Shown here piece by piece: positions 50,073-57,756 of a stretch of DNA of 64,000 nt. Within the stretch, counting starts at the first letter, position 1, and each line of letters starts with the position of its first letter. Below the pieces are notes generated by a model. That model searched no databases. It saw only the letters and a list, made by a program, of their open reading frames with translations, and was not told where the DNA came from. The stretch lies in the NCBI GenBank assembly GCA_023393115.1, contig JAEWMS010000045.1, forward strand, positions 1 to 64,000, in the 5' to 3' direction. The position numbers and the translations under genes were made by a program. This DNA comes from Bacillota bacterium (GTDB lineage Bacteria; Bacillota; Clostridia; Acetivibrionales; DSM-1351).

Positions 50073-50876
50073 ATGAAAGTTTTTATAGAAGTAATAAAAT
50101 TAAATTTTAAGGTAATGTTCCAGTATAGATGGACTATGGCAGTTTCAGTGCTTTTTCAGCCCATATTACTTGCTATAAATATAGCACTCTTTAAAAGCAT
50201 ATATGCTTATAATGATACAACAAGCATAAAGGGGTATGGCTTTGAGCAGATGGTATGGTATTATACTGCATATCATGTTGTTCTTAGCTTTGTATGGAAC
50301 GGTATCACTAATCAAATTTCAAGGAAAATTTTAACCGGAGAACTGTCTACAGATCTTCTGAAACCTATTTCAATGTATCGATTTTATCTGGCTTCAGCTA
50401 TGTCGTCAAGATTTGTGGCAATGCTGGTAGAATTTGTTCCCGGTATGATAATTTACAGTCTGATTCTGTTCCCTAAATTTATTACAATACAGTCTCTTCT
50501 CAGCTTCATTATTATAGCTGTACTGGCGTTTATTCTTAACTTTATGTATTCATTTCTCCTTGGAATGTCTGCGATGATTATCAAGAACAATATGTCAATA
50601 AACGCCATAAGAGAGGTTCTACAGGCTATAGTAGGAGGTGGACTTATTCCACTGGAGTTCATGCCGGTCTGGTTGAACAGAATTTTTGACTTTTTACCCT
50701 TCAAGTACATAATATACTGGCCCATTCAATTCTTCCTCAACAGAGTTGAAGGCAATTGTCTGGAAATGCTGGTTAGAGTAGGGCTACTGCAGCTTCTCTG
50801 GATTACTATATTCTATATTGCAATCCAAATTCTGTGGAAGCGCCTTGTAAAGAGATTTTGTGCTGCGGGGGGCTAA
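50073..50876 (+). CDS. ABC-2 exporter permease (DUF990-like), subunit 1
   Basis: 267 residues from ATG 50073 (AAGGGG eleven bases upstream). Six hydrophobic helices are present. The N-terminus VIKLNFKVMFQYRWTMAVSVLFQPILLAINIALFKSIYAY and the loop NQISRKILTGELSTDLLKPISMYRFYL are typical of ABC-2 permeases coded in pairs with a related subunit. It forms an exporter with the second permease and the ATPase downstream; the substrate is unknown. Between it and the second permease is a 114-base gap with a small GCGTGT/ACACGC hairpin. Confidence 0.85.
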   Translation: MKVFIEVIKLNFKVMFQYRWTMAVSVLFQPILLAINIALFKSIYAYNDTTSIKGYGFEQMVWYYTAYHVVLSFVWNGITNQISRKILTGELSTDLLKPISMYRFYLASAMSSRFVAMLVEFVPGMIIYSLILFPKFITIQSLLSFIIIAVLAFILNFMYSFLLGMSAMIIKNNMSINAIREVLQAIVGGGLIPLEFMPVWLNRIFDFLPFKYIIYWPIQFFLNRVEGNCLEMLVRVGLLQLLWITIFYIAIQILWKRLVKRFCAAGG

Positions 50877-50990
50877 CTTGAATAGCGTATCAGTCAGATA
50901 TCATAGCTTCACGTAATGAAACATAAGTTTTTTCTATGTTAAATCGCGTGTAAGGGTACTTATACTTTTAACACGCAGATTGGAGATAGT

Positions 50991-51785
50991 ATGCATAAAT
51001 TAGTGAAATTATTTCAACTTTTCCTATGGAACGGTAAAATGGGTATTGCACGAAGTATTGAGTATAGATTTGACTTCGTTATAGGAACTATTATATCCTT
51101 GGCTTTTTCCTGTGCAGGACCCATCCTTCAATATTTAATATTTACACAGACAAAAGGCTTTCCCGGTTGGAATCTGGACCAGATTATTTTATTTCAGGGC
51201 TTATTATTGTTCACAATTGGTTTAAAGGGTATGGCTTTCGGCAGTTTACCCTATTTCATATACGGATTAGTAAGGCAGGGTGATTTTGACAGGCTGTTGC
51301 TGAAGCCCTACCCTCCTATAGGCATAATATTAGCAAGCGGGTTCAATTTTAACGATATAGGCGCTCTGCTTTCAGGTGTTGTAATATCTGTTTACTCTAT
51401 TGTTAAAATGAATCTACATATAGGTTTTGTACAGATTGGTGTATTTCTTCTGGCAATCGTTTTCGGCCTCATTCTGTATATGGGGTTTGAAATCTTGTAC
51501 AGTAGCATTGTAATAATGCTGGTACAAATCGGGAGGCTTGAGGAATTGATGTATCATCTGTTAAGATTTGGGGAATTTCCCGTTAATATTTTCCCTAAAG
51601 CCCTGCAGACAGCCTTGATTACAGTAATACCTTTTGCTGTATGGGTAAATATCCCTGCAAATGCATTATTGAGCAGACTTGATTACACCATTTTTATCAC
51701 TTTTGCTTTCTGTCTGTTGTTCTTCTATGGGAGTCTGAAGATGTGGAACTTGTGTCTGAAAAATTATACTAGTGCAGGAGGTTAG
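50991..51785 (+). CDS. ABC-2 exporter permease (DUF990-like), subunit 2
   Basis: 264 residues and six helices, related in pattern to subunit 1: RSIEYRFDFVIGTIISLAFSCAGPILQYLIF and then YGLVRQGDFDRLLLKPYPPIGIILASGF. The SD is GGAG. It ends in the same AGG (Ala-Gly-Gly) C-terminus as subunit 1. That GGAGG-containing end also provides the ribosome site for a possible 25-codon open frame and leads into the structured leader before the ATPase gene. Confidence 0.86.
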   Translation: MHKLVKLFQLFLWNGKMGIARSIEYRFDFVIGTIISLAFSCAGPILQYLIFTQTKGFPGWNLDQIILFQGLLLFTIGLKGMAFGSLPYFIYGLVRQGDFDRLLLKPYPPIGIILASGFNFNDIGALLSGVVISVYSIVKMNLHIGFVQIGVFLLAIVFGLILYMGFEILYSSIVIMLVQIGRLEELMYHLLRFGEFPVNIFPKALQTALITVIPFAVWVNIPANALLSRLDYTIFITFAFCLLFFYGSLKMWNLCLKNYTSAGG

Positions 51786-51786
51786 T

Positions 51787-51864
51787 TTGAAAGACATTTC
51801 ATTACTTTTTGTTGCCACAATGGTGGCTCAAAGCCACTTTCACTGGCTTAGGAGGTTAACATGA
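51787..51864 (+). CDS. Possible 25-codon leader peptide before the exporter ATPase
   Basis: TTG at 51787 lies five bases after AGGAGG. It opens a 25-codon frame beginning MKDISLLFVATMVAQS and ending at TGA 51862-51864, which overlaps the ATPase start as ATGA. The arrangement suits translational coupling through the hairpins of the leader. The matching leader before valS has stop codons in this frame, so the peptide sequence itself is not conserved. The open frame may be accidental. Confidence 0.3.
   Translation: MKDISLLFVATMVAQSHFHWLRRLT
51796..51859 (+). promoter_or_regulatory. Repeated structured leader element, copy B (before ABC ATPase)
   Basis: 64 nt ending in GGAGGTTAA, one base before the ATPase ATG. 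It is 80% identical to 25077-25139 on the other strand, before valS. P1 is GCCA/TGGC, where copy A has GCCG/CGGC, a compensatory A-U for G-C change. P2 is GTGGCT-CAA-AGCCAC. P3 is AAGCC/GGCTT, abutting the Shine-Dalgarno sequence. P2 and P1+P3 are mutually exclusive. Confidence 0.65.
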
Positions 51865-52844
51865 GCGAATACATAATAAATGTTGAGAGCTTAAAAAAGG
51901 ATTTTAAGGTACATAACAGATCAAAGTCAGGTATACTGTCTTCACTCAAATCACTGTTTGACAGGGATTATAAGCTTGTAACCGCTGTGAACAACCTTGA
52001 TTTGAAGATACCACAGGGTGAAATCAGGGGTCTTATTGGTCCTAATGGTGCCGGAAAATCAACTACAATAAAGATTTTATCCGGTATTCTTTACCCTACT
52101 GAGGGTACGGTAAATGTTATGGGTTATGTTCCTTGGACCCAAAGAGAGGAATACGTAAAAAAAATTGGTGTTGTGTTCGGCCAGAAATCTCAGCTGTGGT
52201 GGGACCTCCCGGCCATTGACACCTTTGCATTAAACAAGCAGATGTACAGTATTCCTGACAAAGTCTTTGAAAAGAATATTGATTATTTTAAAGAACTACT
52301 CAATATCGGCGATGTTGTGACTAAGCCTGTAAGACAGCTGTCTCTTGGGGAAAGAATGAAGTGTGAATTTGTGTGTGCTCTGCTTCATGAGCCAGCCTTG
52401 GTATATCTTGACGAGCCTACTATAGGTCTGGATATTATATCAAAGGAAGCAATAAGAACCTTTATTAAAATGGTAAACAAGGATTTAGGAACTACATTCA
52501 TAGTTACTACCCATGATTTAAGCGACATTGAAGACCTTTGTGAAAACGTCAGCATAATCAACAACGGGACAATAGTTTTTAATGATAGTATTGAAAAACT
52601 GAAAACTTATTTTTCAGATAAAAAGATTATCGAAGTCAAGTTTTCCCGTCAGGTCGCCGAGTCACTACTCGAAGGTTTTAATGTGACTTCAAGTGGACCC
52701 TATTTTGCAAATATTGAAATTGAAACAGTAAACAACAATCTGCAGGATGAGATCTCCAAGATATTTAAAGTGCTTCCCGTCCAGGACATAAATGTAAACA
52801 ATATCAATATTGAAGAGGTTATAAAACATATATACCGGAGTTGA
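51861..52844 (+). CDS. ABC-2 exporter ATP-binding subunit
   Basis: 327 residues with a full ABC domain: Walker A LIGPNGAGKSTTIKIL, Q-loop VVFGQKSQLWWDLPAIDTF, signature LSLGERMKCEFVCALLHEP, Walker B LVYLDEPTIGLD and switch His TTHDLSDIE. The QKSQLWWDLP segment is characteristic of the ATPases that pair with DUF990-like permeases. A C-terminal 80-residue extension (KKIIEVKFSRQVAESLLEGF and beyond) resembles the regulatory tail of such exporters. It is the third gene of the exporter set and the only one preceded by the structured leader. Confidence 0.92.
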   Translation: MSEYIINVESLKKDFKVHNRSKSGILSSLKSLFDRDYKLVTAVNNLDLKIPQGEIRGLIGPNGAGKSTTIKILSGILYPTEGTVNVMGYVPWTQREEYVKKIGVVFGQKSQLWWDLPAIDTFALNKQMYSIPDKVFEKNIDYFKELLNIGDVVTKPVRQLSLGERMKCEFVCALLHEPALVYLDEPTIGLDIISKEAIRTFIKMVNKDLGTTFIVTTHDLSDIEDLCENVSIINNGTIVFNDSIEKLKTYFSDKKIIEVKFSRQVAESLLEGFNVTSSGPYFANIEIETVNNNLQDEISKIFKVLPVQDINVNNINIEEVIKHIYRS

Positions 52845-52855
52845 TTATATAATTT

Positions 52856-52898
52856 GAGAGTGTTGATTGTCTGAGCAGCAATTTTACTCAACACCCTC
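52856..52898. terminator. Stem-loop between convergent genes
   Basis: Arms of 11 bases (GAGAGTGTTGA and TCAACACCCTC, one mismatch) lie between the ATPase stop and the AraC/GyrI stop. The T-tail is weak on both strands. Confidence 0.55.
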
Positions 52899-52902
52899 AA
52901 AA

Positions 52903-53754
52903 TCACTCTACAGGTATATAAAACGAAATATATGTATTTTCATTATTAGCTTCAAAGCTGTTATCATAATACTCGAAATCGTAGTTTCCAATAGCTTTTA
53001 ATCCTGAATTGGGCAGATGGACCGAATATATCTGTCCAATACATTTGGGAACATTTTCAACCACCGACGGTATCGGAAATACAGCATACTTACATTGTTT
53101 TATGCCCTGTACCTTCATACCCCTGGGAATATTTTTGACATCACTTACTTCAACCCCTGCAATATACTCAAAGTAACCCCCGTCGAAATTTGATTCAAAG
53201 CCATAGCAGATATCTTTATTAACCCTGTTTTTTACCGAATCTACTTTCAAGTTAAGCTCGTTCCACAGCTTTGGGATCTCAAAATTCTCATTTTTGCCCT
53301 TGTAACCGATTCCTGCTATCAAAAAATCGTCCTTAAAAACTAATTGTGGCTCAATAGGTTTGGTACTGTGGCACTTCAGGTCAAGTAATTTATCATTTAG
53401 CACCATCTGCTCTACATTCTTGTAAGGAATTCGTGCGGTTCTGTAAGTATTTGGTGTAACATTATAGACTTCCTTGAATGCTCTGGTGAAAGCTTCCTGA
53501 GAGTTGTAACCGAACATTACCGCTATATCAATAATACGCATATCTGATTCCCGTAAATATCTTGCGGCTTCTGTTATTTTCCTTCTCTTTATATATTTAC
53601 TAATTGTATGCCCTGATATGGATCTGAAAACTCTCATAAAATGGAATTGTGAAAAACCCACTTCGTCAACAATATTATTGATTTTTATATCTATTGTTAG
53701 ATTGTCCTCAATGTACCTTGAAGCCTTTAAGACAGCATTATAATAGTAATTCAT
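52903..53754 (-). CDS. AraC family regulator with GyrI-like effector domain
   Basis: 283 residues from ATG 53754 (GGAGG just upstream). The AraC DNA-binding domain is at the N-terminus: IKINNIVDEVGFSQFHFMRVFRSISGHTISKYIKRRKI and IIDIAVMFGYNSQEAFTRAFKEVYNVTPNTYR. The C-terminal half is a GyrI-like ligand-binding domain (IAGIGYKGKNENFEIPKLWNEL, then YFEYIAGVEVSDVKNIPRGM). This is the Rob/SoxS-with-sensor layout found in drug- or metabolite-sensing regulators. It converges on the ABC exporter operon, which is a plausible though unproven target. Confidence 0.88.
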   Translation of the reverse strand: MNYYYNAVLKASRYIEDNLTIDIKINNIVDEVGFSQFHFMRVFRSISGHTISKYIKRRKITEAARYLRESDMRIIDIAVMFGYNSQEAFTRAFKEVYNVTPNTYRTARIPYKNVEQMVLNDKLLDLKCHSTKPIEPQLVFKDDFLIAGIGYKGKNENFEIPKLWNELNLKVDSVKNRVNKDICYGFESNFDGGYFEYIAGVEVSDVKNIPRGMKVQGIKQCKYAVFPIPSVVENVPKCIGQIYSVHLPNSGLKAIGNYDFEYYDNSFEANNENTYISFYIPVE

Positions 53755-53820
53755 ATTTCCTCCAAGCGAATGCTCTACCACCAATTTTTAATATAAATAT
53801 TAATAATATTAAATCAATAC

Positions 53821-53866
53821 ACAAAAAGAGAATTGATATAACTAATTATACCAGTTCTCTTTTTGT
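53821..53866. terminator. Bidirectional rho-independent terminator
   Basis: A perfect 12-bp stem (ACAAAAAGAGAA/TTCTCTTTTTGT) with a 22-base loop has T-runs built into the arms. It lies downstream of the C45-type hydrolase gene on the minus strand. Confidence 0.75.
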
Positions 53867-53941
53867 TTATATTACTATTATTTTATAACTGGGATTACAC
53901 CCAATTTATCCGACCCGTAAAGCAGAATTAAGTCTATCCTG

Positions 53942-55054
53942 CTATATATGCCTCCAGGTTTCAGGATTGGAATTCTCATTTGGTAGGAAAGCCTTGAATT
54001 CCAGGTTTTCCTCCGAGGTGTTCAAAGCAAAATCATACCATTTGTTTACAACCGGAGAACCGAAGCATATTTCAGCCTTGATATTCTCTATGTCATATAG
54101 AATAGACCATAGAGTACCCAGACCATCCTCATAATGATGGCAGGCTATGCCCTCAGGCATTTTTGTTGAAAGCAGCTTCTTAAGGTCGTCTCTGCTTATC
54201 TTTTCTGAGCTTAAGGTTTTATTTATTGCATTATATCTGTCCACCGACTGTTGCATTCTATTTTTTACATAAGGCTGCATTTCGGGTAATATATAATGGT
54301 TTGTCGAACAAACAAATCCCTCTGGAGAAGCTGCCGACAACCTTTTAAAGCTTTTGACCGAGTTGTGTATTTCCACAAGGACTGTTTCATTGTTTTTATC
54401 GGTAATTATCAGACTGCAGAAGGAGGATATGGGAAGAGTACTAATCATTTCTACTGCCTCATCAGTATTTTTACATTTATCCAGAAGTATTCTGATTACC
54501 ATCCAGAAGCGCAAGCCTTCCTCCTGGGACATCATAATAGGGATACCATTTGTCATTGTAATGCATAAGCCCTTTTCATTTATACCGTCATACCTTCCGA
54601 AAAGCAGAAGACTAAAGCCCATATGGGCGTAAACCCCTTCAGCCCTTACAGTCAGAAGTCTTTTATCATCATCTGCGCTCCACTCATAACTTCTTCCCGC
54701 ATATGTTTTACCATCTGAGGTTTTTTGAGGCAGTACGGAGAAGTGTCCGCAGTTGCCGCTGCTTACATGTGTAAAGCTGTAATAAATAATCTCTTCGGGT
54801 GTACGCCCAAAGTAGTCGGCAAAACCTCTTATTTCATCGTTAATATTGGGACAATACTTTCCAAATACTTCAACAGCCTGTTTGACTTTCTCAAGAGAAG
54901 CAGGCTTAATGAAATCATTACCTCTGAAGAAGAACTCTGCCTCTTCAGGATAATAATTTTTTATCAGTTCTGCTTCTTTCCTCCCGATCTCGTATGGTGT
55001 TCCTTCCAAAGTAACATGCCTGAATAATGCTTCTATAGTATTGTTATCTGACAT
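53942..55054 (-). CDS. C45-type Ntn hydrolase (acyl-transferase/linear amide hydrolase)
   Basis: 370 residues, related to the peptidase family C45/acyl-CoA:6-aminopenicillanate acyltransferase group. The nucleophile is probably C102 in SGNCGHFSVLPQK, followed by the typical DGKTYAGRSYEWS. Members cleave themselves before this Cys to expose it. FSLLLFGRYDGINEKGLCITMT and, later, EGFVCSTNHYILPEM fit the same fold. Substrates of relatives include beta-alanyl amides, peptides and penicillin side chains; this one is not predictable. AGGAGA lies seven bases before ATG 55054. There is no signal peptide, and the gene is a single unit with its own terminator. Confidence 0.82.
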   Translation of the reverse strand: MSDNNTIEALFRHVTLEGTPYEIGRKEAELIKNYYPEEAEFFFRGNDFIKPASLEKVKQAVEVFGKYCPNINDEIRGFADYFGRTPEEIIYYSFTHVSSGNCGHFSVLPQKTSDGKTYAGRSYEWSADDDKRLLTVRAEGVYAHMGFSLLLFGRYDGINEKGLCITMTNGIPIMMSQEEGLRFWMVIRILLDKCKNTDEAVEMISTLPISSFCSLIITDKNNETVLVEIHNSVKSFKRLSAASPEGFVCSTNHYILPEMQPYVKNRMQQSVDRYNAINKTLSSEKISRDDLKKLLSTKMPEGIACHHYEDGLGTLWSILYDIENIKAEICFGSPVVNKWYDFALNTSEENLEFKAFLPNENSNPETWRHI

Positions 55055-55177
55055 AAAACAATCTCCTTTCCAAATGTCCTTTGTTTATCTTAAACAAAGT
55101 ATACCTATAGAAAGAAATAATGTTTTGATTAATCTTGCTAACTTTCAAATCGTTATTTATCCATAACAATACTCTGG

Positions 55178-57523
55178 TTAATCAATTTTACATACTATTT
55201 CAGCTGCTCCGGCATAAGGTTTCAGAACCGAATCATTTCCGTCTTTTTCAACAGCTGCATTGACAACTTGTGTAACTGTTCCATTTACAAGCCGTATACT
55301 GTAAGCGTTCTTTGCATTTACATTTATAGTAATCTCTCGGTCTTTCTTAACAATGGAAACTTCCAGGTCCTTTTCACCGTTCATACCATATACGACTGTA
55401 CCAGTTGCTTTATCATCCAATAATTCATAAACTCTTAACTGAACACCGTCTGCATAGTCATAATCGGCCTTATCCTCACAGAAGCCTGATGCAATTATGG
55501 AATTCTCTCTTACCATAAACGGAATACTTAAGTAGCTGTGTTTCTCTTTTATCCATCTGGAACCTTCGGTTTTTTCCCCGGTAAAATAATCGGTCCAGGT
55601 TCCGGCAGGCAAATAATATTCAGCCATGCCACTGTCATTAAAGATTGGTGAAACCAGTATGGAGTCGCCCAGCATATACTGCTTATCCAGGTAATGACAG
55701 GTTCTGTCTTCGGTAAATTCCAGAACCATACTTCTCATAGTCGGAACACCTGTCTCAGAGGTTTCAACAGCAGTTTTAAACAGATATGGCATAAGCCTTG
55801 CCTTTAATTTAGTAAAGAAACGTACTACATCTACCGCTTCCTCGTCATAAGCCCACGGAACACGGTATGAAGTACTGCCGTGCAGACGGCTGTGAGAGGA
55901 CAATAGGCCAAAGGCCGCCCAACGTTTATATACATCGGGAGTAGAAGTATGTTCAAAGCCTCCGATGTCATGGCTCCAGTAGCCAAACCCGGACATCATC
56001 AGAGATAGGCCACCCCTCAGGCTCTCTTCCATGGACTCGTAATCCGACCAGCAATCTCCACCCCAATGTACAGGGAATTTCTGACCGCCTACAGTTGCAG
56101 ATCTTGCAAATAAAACCGCTTCTCCCTTACCGCGTTTTCTCTCCAACAGCTCATATACTATTTTGTTATACAGGTATGTATAGTAGTTATGCATTTTAAC
56201 AGGATCAGAGCCGTCATGATATACCACGTCGGTTGGAATTCTCTCACCAAAATCCGTTTTAAAGCAGTCGACCCCCATATCCAGCAATGCCTCCAGCTTG
56301 CTGCTGAACCATTTGCAAGCTTCAGGATTCGTAAAGTCTACTATAGCCATGCCCGGTTGCCATAAATCCCATTGCCATACATTTCCGTTGGGGCGTTTCA
56401 GAAAGTAACCTCCCTCCACTCCCTCTTTAAACAGTGTGGATTCCTGCCCTATATATGAATTAATCCATACACAAATTTTCAAACCTTTTTCTTTCAGTCT
56501 CTTGATCATACCAACGGGATCTGGAAATACACGGCTGTCCCAAGTAAAATCAGACCAGCAAAAATCCTTCATCCAGAAGCAGTCAAAGTGGAACACTCTT
56601 AAAGGGATTCCTCTCTGAAACATTCCGTCTACGAAACCGGTAACAGTCTTTTCATCGTAATTTGTAGTAAAGGAGGTAGATAACCACAGACCGAAGGTCC
56701 AAGGTGCAGGCAGGGATGGCTTGCCGGTAAGATCGGTATATCTGGTCAATACTTCTTTCATTGAAGGTCCATTGATAAAAAAGTAATCGAGATTTTCACC
56801 CGGAACACTGAAGCCTACTTTTGTTACATGTTCCGAGCCCACTTCAAAGGAAACCTTCTCAGGATGGTTGACAAACACTCCGTAGCCCTTGTTTGTTATA
56901 TAAAATGGGATATTCTTATAGGACTGTTCTGTCGAAGTACCTCCATCTTCATTCCAGATATCAACAGACTGTCCGTTTTTTACGAAAGGAGTGAAACGTT
57001 CACCCAGCCCATACACCAATTCCCCCACTGATAAACTTAGCTGCTGGCGCATGTAGGCAGTATCCTCCGCACCGTCATCATATGCCATACCCTTCCAGTC
57101 GGTCTTCATGTATGCCAAATCTTTCACTATACTCTTTGACAGTTGTTCTCCGTCTCTTTCATATGTCATTGACCAGTTTTGTTTTGTTATAATCAATTTT
57201 AAACTTCCGCTTGAAACTATTACTTCGTTCTCGTTTTCCACCGCCTGAAAGCAACTATCTTTATCAAAGTTTAATTCAAACTCAGGAGTTTTTGCTGCAA
57301 CTCCCATATAATGATAAGTCTGAACTCTTATGACTTCTTTCATAGGTGAGGAAATTTTAATTGTCAGATTTACTCCTCCCAGTGTATCTCCCCTATGATT
57401 GATACGATAAGTGGGAGCACACAGGGTGACATAATCCTTTTCTACCTTTGAGTAATATACTTGTTGAGGTGTGAAGCATTCAGTGCCTTTTTTTTGTAAC
57501 CAACATCCATTGCTAAATTTCAT
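55178..57523 (-). CDS. GH31 alpha-xylosidase (YicI-like)
   Basis: 781 residues of glycoside hydrolase family 31. The nucleophile is in DCFKTDFGERIP (Asp near residue 420) and the acid/base Asp is in HWGGDCWSDYESM (near 489). FHFDCFWMKDFCWSDFTWD and SFTTNYDEKTVTGFVDGM match YicI-type alpha-xylosidases closely, as does the N-terminal segment YGLGERFTPFVKNGQSVDIWNEDGG. No signal peptide is present, so it acts on imported isoprimeverose or xyloglucan oligosaccharides. It is divergent from the YesM/YesN kinase-regulator pair across 233 bases and is a likely target of that pair. Confidence 0.92.
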   Translation of the reverse strand: MKFSNGCWLQKKGTECFTPQQVYYSKVEKDYVTLCAPTYRINHRGDTLGGVNLTIKISSPMKEVIRVQTYHYMGVAAKTPEFELNFDKDSCFQAVENENEVIVSSGSLKLIITKQNWSMTYERDGEQLSKSIVKDLAYMKTDWKGMAYDDGAEDTAYMRQQLSLSVGELVYGLGERFTPFVKNGQSVDIWNEDGGTSTEQSYKNIPFYITNKGYGVFVNHPEKVSFEVGSEHVTKVGFSVPGENLDYFFINGPSMKEVLTRYTDLTGKPSLPAPWTFGLWLSTSFTTNYDEKTVTGFVDGMFQRGIPLRVFHFDCFWMKDFCWSDFTWDSRVFPDPVGMIKRLKEKGLKICVWINSYIGQESTLFKEGVEGGYFLKRPNGNVWQWDLWQPGMAIVDFTNPEACKWFSSKLEALLDMGVDCFKTDFGERIPTDVVYHDGSDPVKMHNYYTYLYNKIVYELLERKRGKGEAVLFARSATVGGQKFPVHWGGDCWSDYESMEESLRGGLSLMMSGFGYWSHDIGGFEHTSTPDVYKRWAAFGLLSSHSRLHGSTSYRVPWAYDEEAVDVVRFFTKLKARLMPYLFKTAVETSETGVPTMRSMVLEFTEDRTCHYLDKQYMLGDSILVSPIFNDSGMAEYYLPAGTWTDYFTGEKTEGSRWIKEKHSYLSIPFMVRENSIIASGFCEDKADYDYADGVQLRVYELLDDKATGTVVYGMNGEKDLEVSIVKKDREITINVNAKNAYSIRLVNGTVTQVVNAAVEKDGNDSVLKPYAGAAEIVCKID

Positions 57524-57687
57524 AGTGAATCATGCTCCTTTCCGATATAACTTAACTGTAATTATATTATACTGCTTCAGAAACGTATACCAGAATTATT
57601 CTAGTTTATCCACTTACATTTTCAGAGTTTTTACCAGCTCAATCAACAGATAAGCTCATGTATGTTTATAGATAAAAAAATGCTGAA

Positions 57688-57716
57688 TTGACGTTCATTC
57701 CTTATTTTACTATAAT
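57688..57716 (+). promoter_or_regulatory. Promoter of the yesM/yesN-like genes
   Basis: TTGACG (57688-57693) and TATAAT (57711-57716) are separated by 17 bases, 41 bases before the preferred GTG start. The promoter lies inside the longest open frame, which shows that the upstream codons of that frame are not translated. Confidence 0.75.
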
Positions 57717-57756
57717 ATGGGAAGAACCTTATTTCTTATTGAAGGAGTATATTATT

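Noticed and set aside
51796..51859. Conserved coding sequence shared with the valS leader
   Set aside because: The valS copy has stop codons in the matching frame, and differences are mostly non-synonymous. The conservation fits RNA structure better.
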